Assembly (NCBI GenBank): GCA_020636195.1
Contig: JACJYH010000006.1
Location: 1 to 64,000, forward strand
DNA length: 64,000 nt
Origin: Lewinellaceae bacterium
GTDB taxonomy: Bacteria; Bacteroidota; Bacteroidia; Chitinophagales; Saprospiraceae
Direction of reading: 5' to 3'
Shown: positions 35,659 through 42,972 of the stretch, piece after piece
Layout: each line of letters begins with the position of its first letter
Numbering within the stretch: position 1 is the first letter of the stretch
Translations under genes and position numbers: made by a program
The notes under the pieces: model-generated
The model's database searches: none
Seen by the model: only the letters and a program-made list of their open reading frames with translations
Told to the model about the DNA's origin: nothing

Positions 35659-37596
35659 ATGAAAAAACAAATCATCATCATCGTCTTCATGCTCATCGGT
35701 TGGATGAGTGGAAATGGGCAGAATGAAAGTGGGTTGCGAAATAACAGTAATTTAGATATTAATGATTTTGCTGGATTTCCATCATCATGTCAAAATGAAT
35801 TAGAAACTGTGGCTGGAGATGTGAAAACATTGATGCCATCAGGGAATTCAGATTTAAAAATTGCTTTAGTAAAAGTTTATCCCCCTAGTGCATATATTAA
35901 TAAAAAAGATGGGATAAATGCAATGGCAGAATTATCTCGAAAGAATATTGCCGACCAATATCTAAATTACATCCTTTTTATTGCGGAAATATTAGAAGAC
36001 GAGAATGTAAAAATAACAATGGATTATTCAATTAATTTCACTTTGCCTGGGGAATGTAGTTTGAATTCTGAAATTTTGTTTGGGGCATTAAGTTCTGATT
36101 TGTCAAAGGTGAAATCAAGCTTGAATCAAGCAGAGTGCACCATTACAAATGCTTTAGAAAATCTAAAATTTAGATTAAGTACAGGATGCAATTATGATGC
36201 AAATGAGGCAGCTTCTTATTTAAAATCGAAAGGATTTTATTTATTTTCTTTAGATGGATTCAATGTTGAATATGGTAATCCTCCTGCTATTAAAGCTGAT
36301 CCAAATCACGGTAAAAGAGAACTTTGTCATGTTATTGACTATACAGAAGGAGAAATGAAATTAAATAATAATGCGATAAGCACATATCTTGAAAGTCCAA
36401 GCTTGTCTCAGGGCTCTAAAAGAATTATAATTTCAAATTATAAAGTTTTTCTTAATAATTCTTCTCATAATTTAACGCTAAGTAACATGGTGGAAGAAGA
36501 ATTATTGTCCCCTTATGAGAATGGTTGTGATGCTACCGTGGTTATTCATTTCATTGGAAAAATAGGTGATGGACCTGACTATGTTGCTATTGGGGTCAAA
36601 ACAAATGATAAAGCTGTGAGTTATGGGAACTACACCGTTGATCAAATAAAAGAGATGGCTGCAGCGGGGAATTTGCCTAACCAGAGTCAATTAATTTCAA
36701 TAAAGTATAGGACACATGATAGTATGAAAGCCAATGCCAATGCATTGGTGCAAATGATTCCACATATTATCGGAGACGATGTTTACTTACTATCTCCTAT
36801 TTGGTATGTAGGATATACATCAGGAGTAATGGATGGCCTCATTGACCTATTAGATTCTGTTGGTTTAATTTGCCAAATCATGTATCATGAACTTGCTCAA
36901 ATGAAAAATGCGGCTGCCACAGGCGGGGCATTATTTCTAGCTGATATCGTAGTTCATATGGTTAAAATGAAAGGATTTGTGGCTGGTATCCAAGATAAGT
37001 TTAATTCAGATGAAGAATTTGATTTGGAAGTTGAGACCTTTATAAATCATCTTAAGAATATTACCATGGATCAGATACTTAGTTTTTGTTGGAACATGAT
37101 CAAAGACGTTGCAAAAAACGTAATTTTTATGAATGGTGCTTTTGAAGCAGGATATGCAGTTGGAAAAATTGCGTTTGAAGTTATTTCAGCTGTATTAACA
37201 GAAGGAGCAAGTGGGGTAATGGATGTGATGACCGCAATGAAAAAAGCGAACACTTTTCTAAAGTCTGTTGGGGAAGGAGTTGCATCAATTGCTAAAACTA
37301 AAGGTGATGATATCGTTAGATTAGTCTCAGCAAACCTTGATGATTTAGTTAAAGCAATTGTGGATTTACAAAATTTAAAACAGTGGTACAATCTCGGAAT
37401 GAAAGCTCAATTAAAAGGCAGGTTGTTAGACTGGGCACAGGATATAAAATTAAAGCATTATCTGCAAAAATTGGATAATGATTTAGGGCAGATGCCAAAT
37501 TTAAAGTCATGGCTTGAAGCGAAAGGTATCGATGGCCTTGACTCTTGGCGGTATCTAGAGGATGCATTTCCAGATAGAATCTGGTGTATCCCATAA
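35659..37596 (+). CDS. secreted toxin-trunk-like protein ending in a pre-toxin linker
   Basis: 645 residues from the ATG at 35659, which begins the signal peptide MKKQIIIIVFMLIGWMSGNG. An upstream start at 35626 would put 11 polar residues before it. The first 400 residues are of unknown fold. At about 500-560 an AGYAVGKIAFEVISAVLTEG segment resembles the hydrophobic pre-toxin helices of bacterial polymorphic toxins. The last residues (MPNLKSWLEAKGIDGLDSWR, then YLEDAFPDR) look like the linker that normally precedes a C-terminal toxin domain, but the protein stops there. It seems to be a trunk that has lost its toxic tip, or it delivers a partner. It follows the fibronectin gene by about 150 bases. 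Confidence 0.7.
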   Translation: MKKQIIIIVFMLIGWMSGNGQNESGLRNNSNLDINDFAGFPSSCQNELETVAGDVKTLMPSGNSDLKIALVKVYPPSAYINKKDGINAMAELSRKNIADQYLNYILFIAEILEDENVKITMDYSINFTLPGECSLNSEILFGALSSDLSKVKSSLNQAECTITNALENLKFRLSTGCNYDANEAASYLKSKGFYLFSLDGFNVEYGNPPAIKADPNHGKRELCHVIDYTEGEMKLNNNAISTYLESPSLSQGSKRIIISNYKVFLNNSSHNLTLSNMVEEELLSPYENGCDATVVIHFIGKIGDGPDYVAIGVKTNDKAVSYGNYTVDQIKEMAAAGNLPNQSQLISIKYRTHDSMKANANALVQMIPHIIGDDVYLLSPIWYVGYTSGVMDGLIDLLDSVGLICQIMYHELAQMKNAAATGGALFLADIVVHMVKMKGFVAGIQDKFNSDEEFDLEVETFINHLKNITMDQILSFCWNMIKDVAKNVIFMNGAFEAGYAVGKIAFEVISAVLTEGASGVMDVMTAMKKANTFLKSVGEGVASIAKTKGDDIVRLVSANLDDLVKAIVDLQNLKQWYNLGMKAQLKGRLLDWAQDIKLKHYLQKLDNDLGQMPNLKSWLEAKGIDGLDSWRYLEDAFPDRIWCIP

Positions 37597-37641
37597 AAAT
37601 TATATGAAATTCATTTTTCAAATAGGTCAATATTTATTTCA

Positions 37642-37649
37642 TAACTTTG
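37642..37649 (+). promoter_or_regulatory. -7 box for the toxin-like gene
   Basis: TAACTTTG matches TAnnTTTG and ends 16 bases before the ATG at 37666. The toxin-like gene and its overlapping partner can therefore be transcribed apart from the trunk gene upstream. Confidence 0.6.
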
Positions 37650-37665
37650 CAAAATCAAAAATATC

Positions 37666-38463
37666 ATGAGACATTATATAAAATCATATATATTATTATT
37701 TTTTCTTTTCATCACGGCAGGTTTGCTGAGTGGACAAACTGGTTGTGATGATTTACTCATAAATTTAGGAGACGACATAGCAGAAGCAGGCGCAACGCTT
37801 AGGCCTTATTTTGAAGATGTGGCTAATGTGGGTGGGAAGCGCATTAAGGCCTGGGAAATTGCTCGGAGAGCAAATTTGGATGAGGCAATTAGTTTGAGTC
37901 CTGATGATCTCACAAAGATAGATGACTATATAGTTAGAACTGGAAAAAGTGCTGATGACGTAGTTGAAGAAATTGTAGGAAATTCTAAAGCGACCTCAAG
38001 TACTTCACGATCTTGGGTTGACGTAGTTTCAAAAGGTGCTGGAGCAAAAGTAGGACAGCTTGGAAATTATTCAGTTCATGAAGGGGGAGAAGTGATCTAC
38101 AGAACAATAAGCCAATCACATTATGATGATTTACTTGCTTCTGGTAAGTTGCAAGGAACTGGAGAAACAACTACAGCTGGAGTGATAGGAGAAGCCCAAG
38201 GCTATAATGGTATAACCGTCAAATTTTACGTTAAAAATGGAACCATTAATGAATTTGTTGCAAATGGAAGAATGGCACAATCCAGTCATACTTTGGTAAC
38301 ACAGCAATTTGGAATAACGCAGGTTGCACCAAGTGGTTGGAACACCCAGTTTGTGAGATTCAAGCAAGAGAATGGATTAGTTAATATTCAATTAGGTAAT
38401 GGTCCTGGACTAAATATCCTTAATAACAACCTAATTGGATTTGAAAAAATTAGTGTACAATGA
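37666..38463 (+). CDS. small secreted toxin-like protein (possible ADP-ribosyltransferase-type fold)
   Basis: 265 residues with its own signal peptide (about 1-24, ending LLSGQ). Residues about 40-110 resemble a polymorphic-toxin linker: GGKRIKAWEIARRANLDEAI, then LSPDDLTKIDDYIVRTGKSA. The C-terminal domain, about 125-265, has VIYRTISQSHYDDLLASGKL near its start and a later ITVKFYVKNGTINEFVANGR. This pattern is like the R/Y-x-x-S...L-x-x-G opening of ADP-ribosyltransferase or HYD1-type toxin domains. The assignment is by eye and unproven. It resembles an orphan toxin tip provided with its own export signal. The next gene overlaps its stop codon by 4 bases, as an immunity gene would. Confidence 0.6.
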   Translation: MRHYIKSYILLFFLFITAGLLSGQTGCDDLLINLGDDIAEAGATLRPYFEDVANVGGKRIKAWEIARRANLDEAISLSPDDLTKIDDYIVRTGKSADDVVEEIVGNSKATSSTSRSWVDVVSKGAGAKVGQLGNYSVHEGGEVIYRTISQSHYDDLLASGKLQGTGETTTAGVIGEAQGYNGITVKFYVKNGTINEFVANGRMAQSSHTLVTQQFGITQVAPSGWNTQFVRFKQENGLVNIQLGNGPGLNILNNNLIGFEKISVQ

Positions 38464-38975
38464 TTTCTGAAAGAGATATTCAATTACTTGAGGATTTATC
38501 CTTAGAAAAGATTAACTTAAAAGTTTTTAGGGAAAGATTTAGTATTAAGCTTACCCAAAAGAACTTGTTTGAACTGTTAGCATATATTATTGATAAGGAA
38601 AATGAAAAATTATTAAGATCAATTAATTCATACTTCTTTAAAACCTCATTTATCCCTGAGTCGTGTGAAATTTATAATAAGTTACTAATTGAAAATTGGC
38701 ATCGACAACATGATGATATTGCCAGTATTTTACAATTTCATTTAAAGTGTCCATGTTCGACAATTTATTTTGAAAAATCCATCAATCTTAAATTCGATTA
38801 CTTATTTGAAACAGATGATTTCGAGCCATACGTTACAAAATGCATGTGGGGGATTGCAAAAATAAATAGTAATTATTCTAAAGAGGTCTTAGTTGAGCTA
38901 GCCAAATCAGAATATTACTTAATTAAAAAGGCAGCAACCTATCAAGTTGAAAGATTAAATCTTGTAATAAATTAA
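38460..38975 (+). CDS. candidate immunity protein
   Basis: 171 residues, no signal peptide, so cytoplasmic. The sequence is helical and acidic in places (ISERDIQLLEDLSLEKINLK, ENEKLLRSINSYFF) and ends in a HEAT-like pair (VLVELAKSEYYLIKKAATYQ). I do not recognise a named family. Its ATG overlaps the stop of the toxin-like gene (ATGA), the usual layout for toxin and immunity genes. Its stop overlaps that of the convergent DUF4291 gene by 3-4 bases. The role is inferred from position and size. Confidence 0.6.
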   Translation: MISERDIQLLEDLSLEKINLKVFRERFSIKLTQKNLFELLAYIIDKENEKLLRSINSYFFKTSFIPESCEIYNKLLIENWHRQHDDIASILQFHLKCPCSTIYFEKSINLKFDYLFETDDFEPYVTKCMWGIAKINSNYSKEVLVELAKSEYYLIKKAATYQVERLNLVIN

Positions 38976-39526
38976 CTCTTATAAAGACTTTCTTTAGGAA
39001 GTTGATTAATAGCTTCCTCCAAATTTTCAGGAATCAATGAATGGATTTTTTTGCAAAGTGGAGTAATGTCTGTTATGGAAACAATCCAATCATTGATGTA
39101 TTTTTCTACAGCAAACCCAGAGAGTCCAATTTGGATAGATCGATAAGGAAGTTTTTCTAAGTGTATATCACGTTCAGGATCCCACTGAATACGTACAGGG
39201 GCAGCTTTTACTTTTTGCTCCCACTCTTCTTTTGATTGATGTACATCTGGATCAAAATGAGACAGGCAGGAGTTATCCAAAGCCCATTGTAAGCCTTCTC
39301 TTTTGATTTGAATGGCTAAAACATGTTCTTGACCTTCTTTCGTAACCCGCCCACATCGGTACATCATCCATAAAAATGATGGCTTTATCCATGTCATTCT
39401 TTCTATCTTGAAGGGTGGCACAAATTTTTGATTAGCTACTGCAGGTATGGCAATTTCTTTTTTGTAAGCTTGATAAACGGTTATTGTATTATCATCAAAA
39501 ACAGCTCTGATTTGATTGTTATTCAT
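38972..39526 (-). CDS. DUF4291 protein
   Basis: A complete 184-residue DUF4291 domain. Family hallmarks are visible: QIRAVFDDNTITVYQAYKKE at the N-terminus, MTWIKPSFLWMMYRCGRVTK in the centre, then ALDNSCLSHFDP, VRIQWDPERD and PYRSIQIGLSG. The biochemical activity of the family is not known to me. Its ATG overlaps the TAA of the upstream HTH gene (TAATG), so translation is coupled, and the pair behaves like a small regulated unit. Its tail overlaps the candidate immunity gene on the other strand. Confidence 0.85.
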   Translation of the reverse strand: MNNNQIRAVFDDNTITVYQAYKKEIAIPAVANQKFVPPFKIERMTWIKPSFLWMMYRCGRVTKEGQEHVLAIQIKREGLQWALDNSCLSHFDPDVHQSKEEWEQKVKAAPVRIQWDPERDIHLEKLPYRSIQIGLSGFAVEKYINDWIVSITDITPLCKKIHSLIPENLEEAINQLPKESLYKS

Positions 39527-39891
39527 TATATGGCCGTTACATTTTTATTGAAGAAGTCTTTAAACTTCTTTTTGGTAAGCATTGTTTCAATCATACCAAA
39601 GACGATATTTTTATCTTTTTCATCAAGCTCAGCAATAAGTCGAGCTTGCTCGGTAGCTGATTTATCTTCAAGGGTAATCTCTTTGGGTACATCGGTGTCC
39701 ATGTGTACGATCTGATCGATGGTGATGCCATAAAACTTAGCCAGCTTATCCAAAAGCTCTACAGAAGCTTCCCTTTGTCCATTTTCAATTTTACTATAAT
39801 GCGATATGCCCAGCCCAACTTCGTTGGCCACTTCTTTCTGTAAAATGCCCTTTTCTTCTCTTAATCGCTTGATATTGCTTGCTAAACTCAT
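39526..39891 (-). CDS. XRE-family HTH regulator coupled to DUF4291
   Basis: 121 residues. The HTH covers about 1-65 (SLASNIKRLREEKGILQKEV, LGISHYSKIENGQREASVEL, FYGITIDQIVHMD). A charged C-terminal tail (ATEQARLIAELDEKDKNIVF, then KKKFKDFF) may be for oligomerisation. The ATG at 39891 is chosen because it starts the HTH as in relatives. A longer frame from 39948 would add 19 unlikely residues. It likely represses its own promoter and thereby DUF4291, like the antitoxin position in some two-gene modules. Confidence 0.8.
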   Translation of the reverse strand: MSLASNIKRLREEKGILQKEVANEVGLGISHYSKIENGQREASVELLDKLAKFYGITIDQIVHMDTDVPKEITLEDKSATEQARLIAELDEKDKNIVFGMIETMLTKKKFKDFFNKNVTAI

Positions 39892-40154
39892 GGTATGATG
39901 CTTTGAATCACGGTGCAAAGTTAGCCAATTATTCATTTTAGGCACCAATTATACAATTAGTCAAAAATAAAGTTGCACCCCGTTCGGCGTAGGCTGCGCC
40001 TCTGCCTGTTACGCTTTGCGTGATCGATGTGGGTAGAAAAGGCCGAAGATTGGATGTACAGTACTCAACGGAATTGTAGTGGATTAGATAGTTTTATAGA
40101 AATTACTATTGCAGATATATGATGGCTTTGCTGCTTAGTATTCAAATTGGAAAT
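39892..40154. other. intergenic stretch with a GC-rich islet
   Basis: No gene was found. Around 39975-40040 the sequence turns abruptly GC-rich inside AT-rich surroundings (for example GGCGTAGGCTGCGCC, a short imperfect dyad). This could be a remnant of a dispersed repeat or of an older insertion. The promoter of the HTH gene should lie at the left end, in the tract just above 39891. Confidence 0.4.
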
Positions 40155-40164
40155 TTGGTAACAT

Positions 40165-40392
40165 TTAGACCAGCTTACCATGTTCCTTCAATATGCTGAG
40201 AATGTGTTCTTCTGACAGGTCTGTGATATTTGATATTAATGGGATATCCACTCCATTATCAAAAGCTTTCAACACAATTTCAACTTTCACCTTCTGGATG
40301 CCAATTTGTTCACCTTTTTGAATACCAATTTGCTCACCTTTCTGGATGCCAATTTGTTGATTCTCTTCAGCAATGCGCGTGTATGTGGTCAT
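40165..40392 (-). CDS. stand-alone copy 1 of the Rpn C-terminal segment
   Basis: 75 residues beginning MTTYTRIAEENQQIGIQKGE, identical in style to the tail of the full Rpn protein encoded at 40830-41831. It carries three IGIQK units and ends EEHILSILKEHGKLV. The homologous DNA extends upstream into codons for PEPIKEDI, so it is a duplication of the gene's 3' end, but the frame from the internal Met is intact. In E. coli Rpn systems a short internal product of exactly this kind (RpnS) inhibits the full nuclease. Whether this copy is expressed is unknown. Confidence 0.5.
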   Translation of the reverse strand: MTTYTRIAEENQQIGIQKGEQIGIQKGEQIGIQKVKVEIVLKAFDNGVDIPLISNITDLSEEHILSILKEHGKLV

Positions 40393-40508
40393 AATATCTT
40401 CTTTTATGGGCTCTGGAATGGCTTTTAAAAGGCTTAAAGGACAAAGATTAACTCGCAGCAGTACTATATAATTTTGCCATAGTATCTAATAAAAACCAAT
40501 ACAATAAT

Positions 40509-40712
40509 TTAGACCACCTTACCATGTTCCCTCAATATGTTGAGAATCTGCTCTTCTGACTGGTCTGTGATATTTGAAATCAATGGGATATCCACTCCAT
40601 TATCAAAAGCTTTCAACACAATTTCAACTTTTTCCTTCTGGATGCCAATCTGCTCACCTTTTTGGATGCCAATTTGTTGATTCTCTTCAGCAATGCGTGC
40701 GTACGTGGTCAT
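40509..40712 (-). CDS. stand-alone copy 2 of the Rpn C-terminal segment
   Basis: 67 residues beginning MTTYARIAEENQQIGIQKGE, with two IGIQK units, ending EEQILNILREHGKVV. It is closer to the full-length Rpn tail than copy 1 is. The spacer after it resembles the spacer after the full-length gene, which points to tandem duplication of a unit of about 330 bp. The open frame is kept despite nucleotide divergence. It may make an RpnS-like antitoxin or may simply be a decaying duplicate. Confidence 0.5.
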   Translation of the reverse strand: MTTYARIAEENQQIGIQKGEQIGIQKEKVEIVLKAFDNGVDIPLISNITDQSEEQILNILREHGKVV

Positions 40713-40829
40713 AATATCTTCTTTTATGGGCTCTGGAATGGTTTCTAAAAAACTTCACAGTAATAAATTTAACTCGCTGAAGTACTACGAAATTTTGCCA
40801 CGGTATATAATCAAAACCAATACAATAAT

Positions 40830-41831
40830 TTAGACCACCTTACCATGTTCCTTCAAAATGTTGTGAATCTGCTCTTCTGATAGGTCCGTGATATTTGAAA
40901 TCAATGGGATATCCACTCCGTTATCAAAAGCTTTCAACACAATTTCAACTTTCTCTTTCTGGATACCAATTTGCTCACCTTTCTGGATACCAATTTGTTC
41001 ACCTTTCTGGATGCCAATCTGCTCACCTTTCTGGATGCCAATTTGTTCTCCAATTTGTTGATTCTCTTCAGCAATGCGTGTGTACGTGGTCATAATATCT
41101 TCTTTTATGGGCTCGGGAATGGTTTCTAATATTTTTTTTATTTCTTTGGGATGTATATCGGATGCCGACAAGACATAAACAAATGTCTGTTTCAAAAAGT
41201 TCCTATCTTCGAGTTCATCGTGAAATACAGAAAATACCCTTATGATATCTTCTGCTAACTTCACAGGATCATGTCTCCACTTTTGTGCAACCATAGCGAC
41301 GGCCATCATGGTACTTTTCATGGCAAGTAGCGTCTGGTCCGGCACTTGATGCAAAGCTACAAAAACGTGATGAATTATCGGCAAATAGTTTGTAATGTCC
41401 TCAGAATATTTACCGAATAAACTAGATAATTGAGTGACCTTCCATTCTTTTTTGCCTTGATAATAAATGATCGGAATGATGGGTTTGAGTGGTTTTTTAT
41501 CAACGATGCACTTATGGTAATGCGCAAAAAGATAGTAACCCAACTGTATCAAAACATTTTTATCCGGAGCACTTTTATGTTCAAATAATAATGCAACGTC
41601 TAATTTCTTGTGTGACGCATTATTCAAAGCAACTTCGAAAACCAAATCAGAGAAATATTCACTGAGCTGGGAATCCATATAGGACTCTTGCAGGACTTGA
41701 AGGCTATCGAAATCGAGTTGGTCGCTCAGTGCTTTTGGTAAAATCGTCTGTAAAGAAGCCGCTGCCCTTCGTGGGTCAGAAAAAGACTCTCTGACAAACT
41801 TATCGTGTATATTGTTGATTTTTTTGGCCAT
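40830..41831 (-). CDS. Rpn-family PD-(D/E)XK nuclease (Transposase_31-like)
   Basis: 333 residues. The N-terminus (IHDKFVRESFSDPRRAAASL) and the core are typical of RpnA-type recombination-promoting nucleases. SDLVFEVAL supplies the Asp region, and LDVALLFEHKSAPDKNVLIQ supplies the E-x-K of the PD-(D/E)XK site. FAHYHKCIVDKKPLKPIIPI and VYYQGKKEW-like segments follow (here IIYYQGKKEW). Residues about 248-260 hold MTTYTRIAEENQQIGEQ, an internal Met matching the start of the two stand-alone copies. Four GEQIGIQK repeats come next, then a tail ending in ILKEHGKVV. Known Rpn proteins are toxic, defend against phage and are inhibited by their own C-terminal fragment. The activity here is inferred. 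Confidence 0.85.
   Translation of the reverse strand: MAKKINNIHDKFVRESFSDPRRAAASLQTILPKALSDQLDFDSLQVLQESYMDSQLSEYFSDLVFEVALNNASHKKLDVALLFEHKSAPDKNVLIQLGYYLFAHYHKCIVDKKPLKPIIPIIYYQGKKEWKVTQLSSLFGKYSEDITNYLPIIHHVFVALHQVPDQTLLAMKSTMMAVAMVAQKWRHDPVKLAEDIIRVFSVFHDELEDRNFLKQTFVYVLSASDIHPKEIKKILETIPEPIKEDIMTTYTRIAEENQQIGEQIGIQKGEQIGIQKGEQIGIQKGEQIGIQKEKVEIVLKAFDNGVDIPLISNITDLSEEQIHNILKEHGKVV
40956..41051 (-). repeat. four 24-bp in-frame tandem repeats in rpn
   Basis: The unit TTTCTGGATACCAATTTGCT plus CACC (plus-strand reading, with small variations) is repeated four times and encodes GEQIGIQK on the minus strand. The downstream copies have three and two units. The repeat number is therefore variable, as expected of slippage in a coding microsatellite. 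Confidence 0.9.
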
Positions 41832-41977
41832 AAGTAAAGATAGTTGTTAGGTAAACGCAGGACAAAACTGATTAGTTTGGTGAAGAGTTGAAAAATGTGA
41901 AAAAGAATAAGATATGCAAAATTAATATCCATATATGGGCTGTATTTCTAATCAGGAATTTAATCAGTAGATTGACC

Positions 41978-42133
41978 CAAAGGTACCTAGAACTCATTGT
42001 AAAAGTAGCCTGTCTCCAGTGGACGTATGACACTAATTTTCCTTCCAACCAAAACTAAAATATAGGTTTTGACAAGGAGAATCTACCCAGCCCTTATGTG
42101 AATAAGCCAAATGATCTGATTTATTTGGTTATT
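41978..42133 (+). pseudogene. decayed fragment of a second fibronectin III gene
   Basis: The stretch CTCCAGTGGACGTATGACAC at about 42013 is nearly identical to the 3' part of the fibronectin gene (near 35129). Translation of 42005-42133 reads VACLQWTYDTNFPSNQN, a stop, then FDKENLPSPYVNKPNDLIYL. The first part matches the ARLQWTYDTDFPSS of the intact protein. Upstream, similarity continues with a one-base indel to about 41978 (35092 in the intact gene). It is thus a relic of a paralogue in the same orientation. The rest of the 41832-42264 gap holds no gene that I can see. Confidence 0.75.
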
Positions 42134-42231
42134 TGAATATATTAACCATTCACAAAGTGGAAGACGTTCAGTTGGAATTGGTAGCGGGTTAATAAACTAT
42201 TAATGATATATGGATTGATAACTATAAATGA

Positions 42232-42239
42232 TAAATTTG
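42232..42239 (+). promoter_or_regulatory. -7 box for the DUF4294 gene
   Basis: TAAATTTG matches TAnnTTTG and ends 25 bases before the ATG at 42265. A TTG 14 bases upstream is closer than ideal spacing. Confidence 0.55.
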
Positions 42240-42264
42240 CGTTTTCTTTCAAATTGTGCGATAC

Positions 42265-42960
42265 ATGACATTTAAAAATCGAAACCCTTTTCTTTCTCCT
42301 TTATGGATGCTAGTGTTTTTATTGTATCATGTACAAACTTTTTCTCAGAAAACATTAGATGAATCTTTGCAGGAAACAAAAATAAGCGTTGATGGAAAGG
42401 TGTATTCTGCAATGATCACTGAAACCGGTGATACCTTGATTTTGGTTGACTTGGACAATGTCAGCATTACTGCCATGCGCACATTTGCGTCAGATGAAGA
42501 GTATCAAAAATACCAGAGATTCAGAAACTATGCACTCAAGGTTTACCCATATGCCAAGGAAGCCATTAGGATTTTCAGAGAATTGGAATATGCTTCCGCC
42601 AATATGTCCAAAAAAGAAAGGAAGAAGAAAATCAAAGAACTAGACGAGCAACTGACGAAAGAATTCGAAGAACCACTAAAAAATTTGACCAAGTTACAAG
42701 GGAAGATCATGATCAAAATGATAGAAAAAGAAACCAAGCAACCCATCTATAACCTTATAAAAGATGTCAAAGGCTCATTTTCTGCCTTTTATTGGAATCA
42801 ATTTTCAAAATTGTACAGCTACGATCTAAAAGAAGGGTACAATCCTGGACAATATCCAATTTTGGATGCGGTACTCAATGATTTTGACGTTTCTTATAGG
42901 ATAGAAAACGAGACATCATTGAAATATGTAAAATTAGATCGTTCAAAATTAAAAAAGTAG
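42265..42960 (+). CDS. DUF4294 protein
   Basis: 231 residues from the ATG at 42265, with a signal peptide (FLSPLWMLVFLLYHVQTFSQ). The GTG at 42256 is less likely, as it would lie very near the transcription start. The DUF4294 core is visible: ITETGDTLILVDLDNVSITA, then FRNYALKVYPYAKEAIRIFR, a lysine-rich ANMSKKERKKKIKELDEQLT, and GSFSAFYWNQFSKLYSYDLK. The family is found mainly in Bacteroidota, is exported and has no known function. The next gene follows after 12 bases. Confidence 0.85.
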   Translation: MTFKNRNPFLSPLWMLVFLLYHVQTFSQKTLDESLQETKISVDGKVYSAMITETGDTLILVDLDNVSITAMRTFASDEEYQKYQRFRNYALKVYPYAKEAIRIFRELEYASANMSKKERKKKIKELDEQLTKEFEEPLKNLTKLQGKIMIKMIEKETKQPIYNLIKDVKGSFSAFYWNQFSKLYSYDLKEGYNPGQYPILDAVLNDFDVSYRIENETSLKYVKLDRSKLKK

Positions 42961-42972
42961 CAATTTTCAGTA

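Larger units (their letters stand above)
40155..40829 (-). repeat. tandem duplication of the rpn 3' end (two units)
   Basis: Two units of about 320-345 bp (roughly 40155-40500 and 40500-40829) each repeat the last part of the rpn gene plus its 3' flank. The flanks share CCAATACAATAATTTAGACC next to the stop codons of copy 2 and the full gene. The spacers after each copy share AATTTTGCCA and the AACTCGC neighbourhood. Homology to the full gene starts a few codons before the internal Met. Confidence 0.8.

Noticed and set aside
24688..38463. T9SS sorting domains on all surface proteins of the region
   Set aside because: I looked for the PNP...G-x-Y pattern at each C-terminus. It is present at 25575 (and in the 22803 gene) but not in the giant, FnIII, trunk or toxin-like proteins.
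40956..41051. CRISPR-like short repeats
   Set aside because: The 24-bp units are directly adjacent without spacers and encode an in-frame peptide repeat of the Rpn protein.
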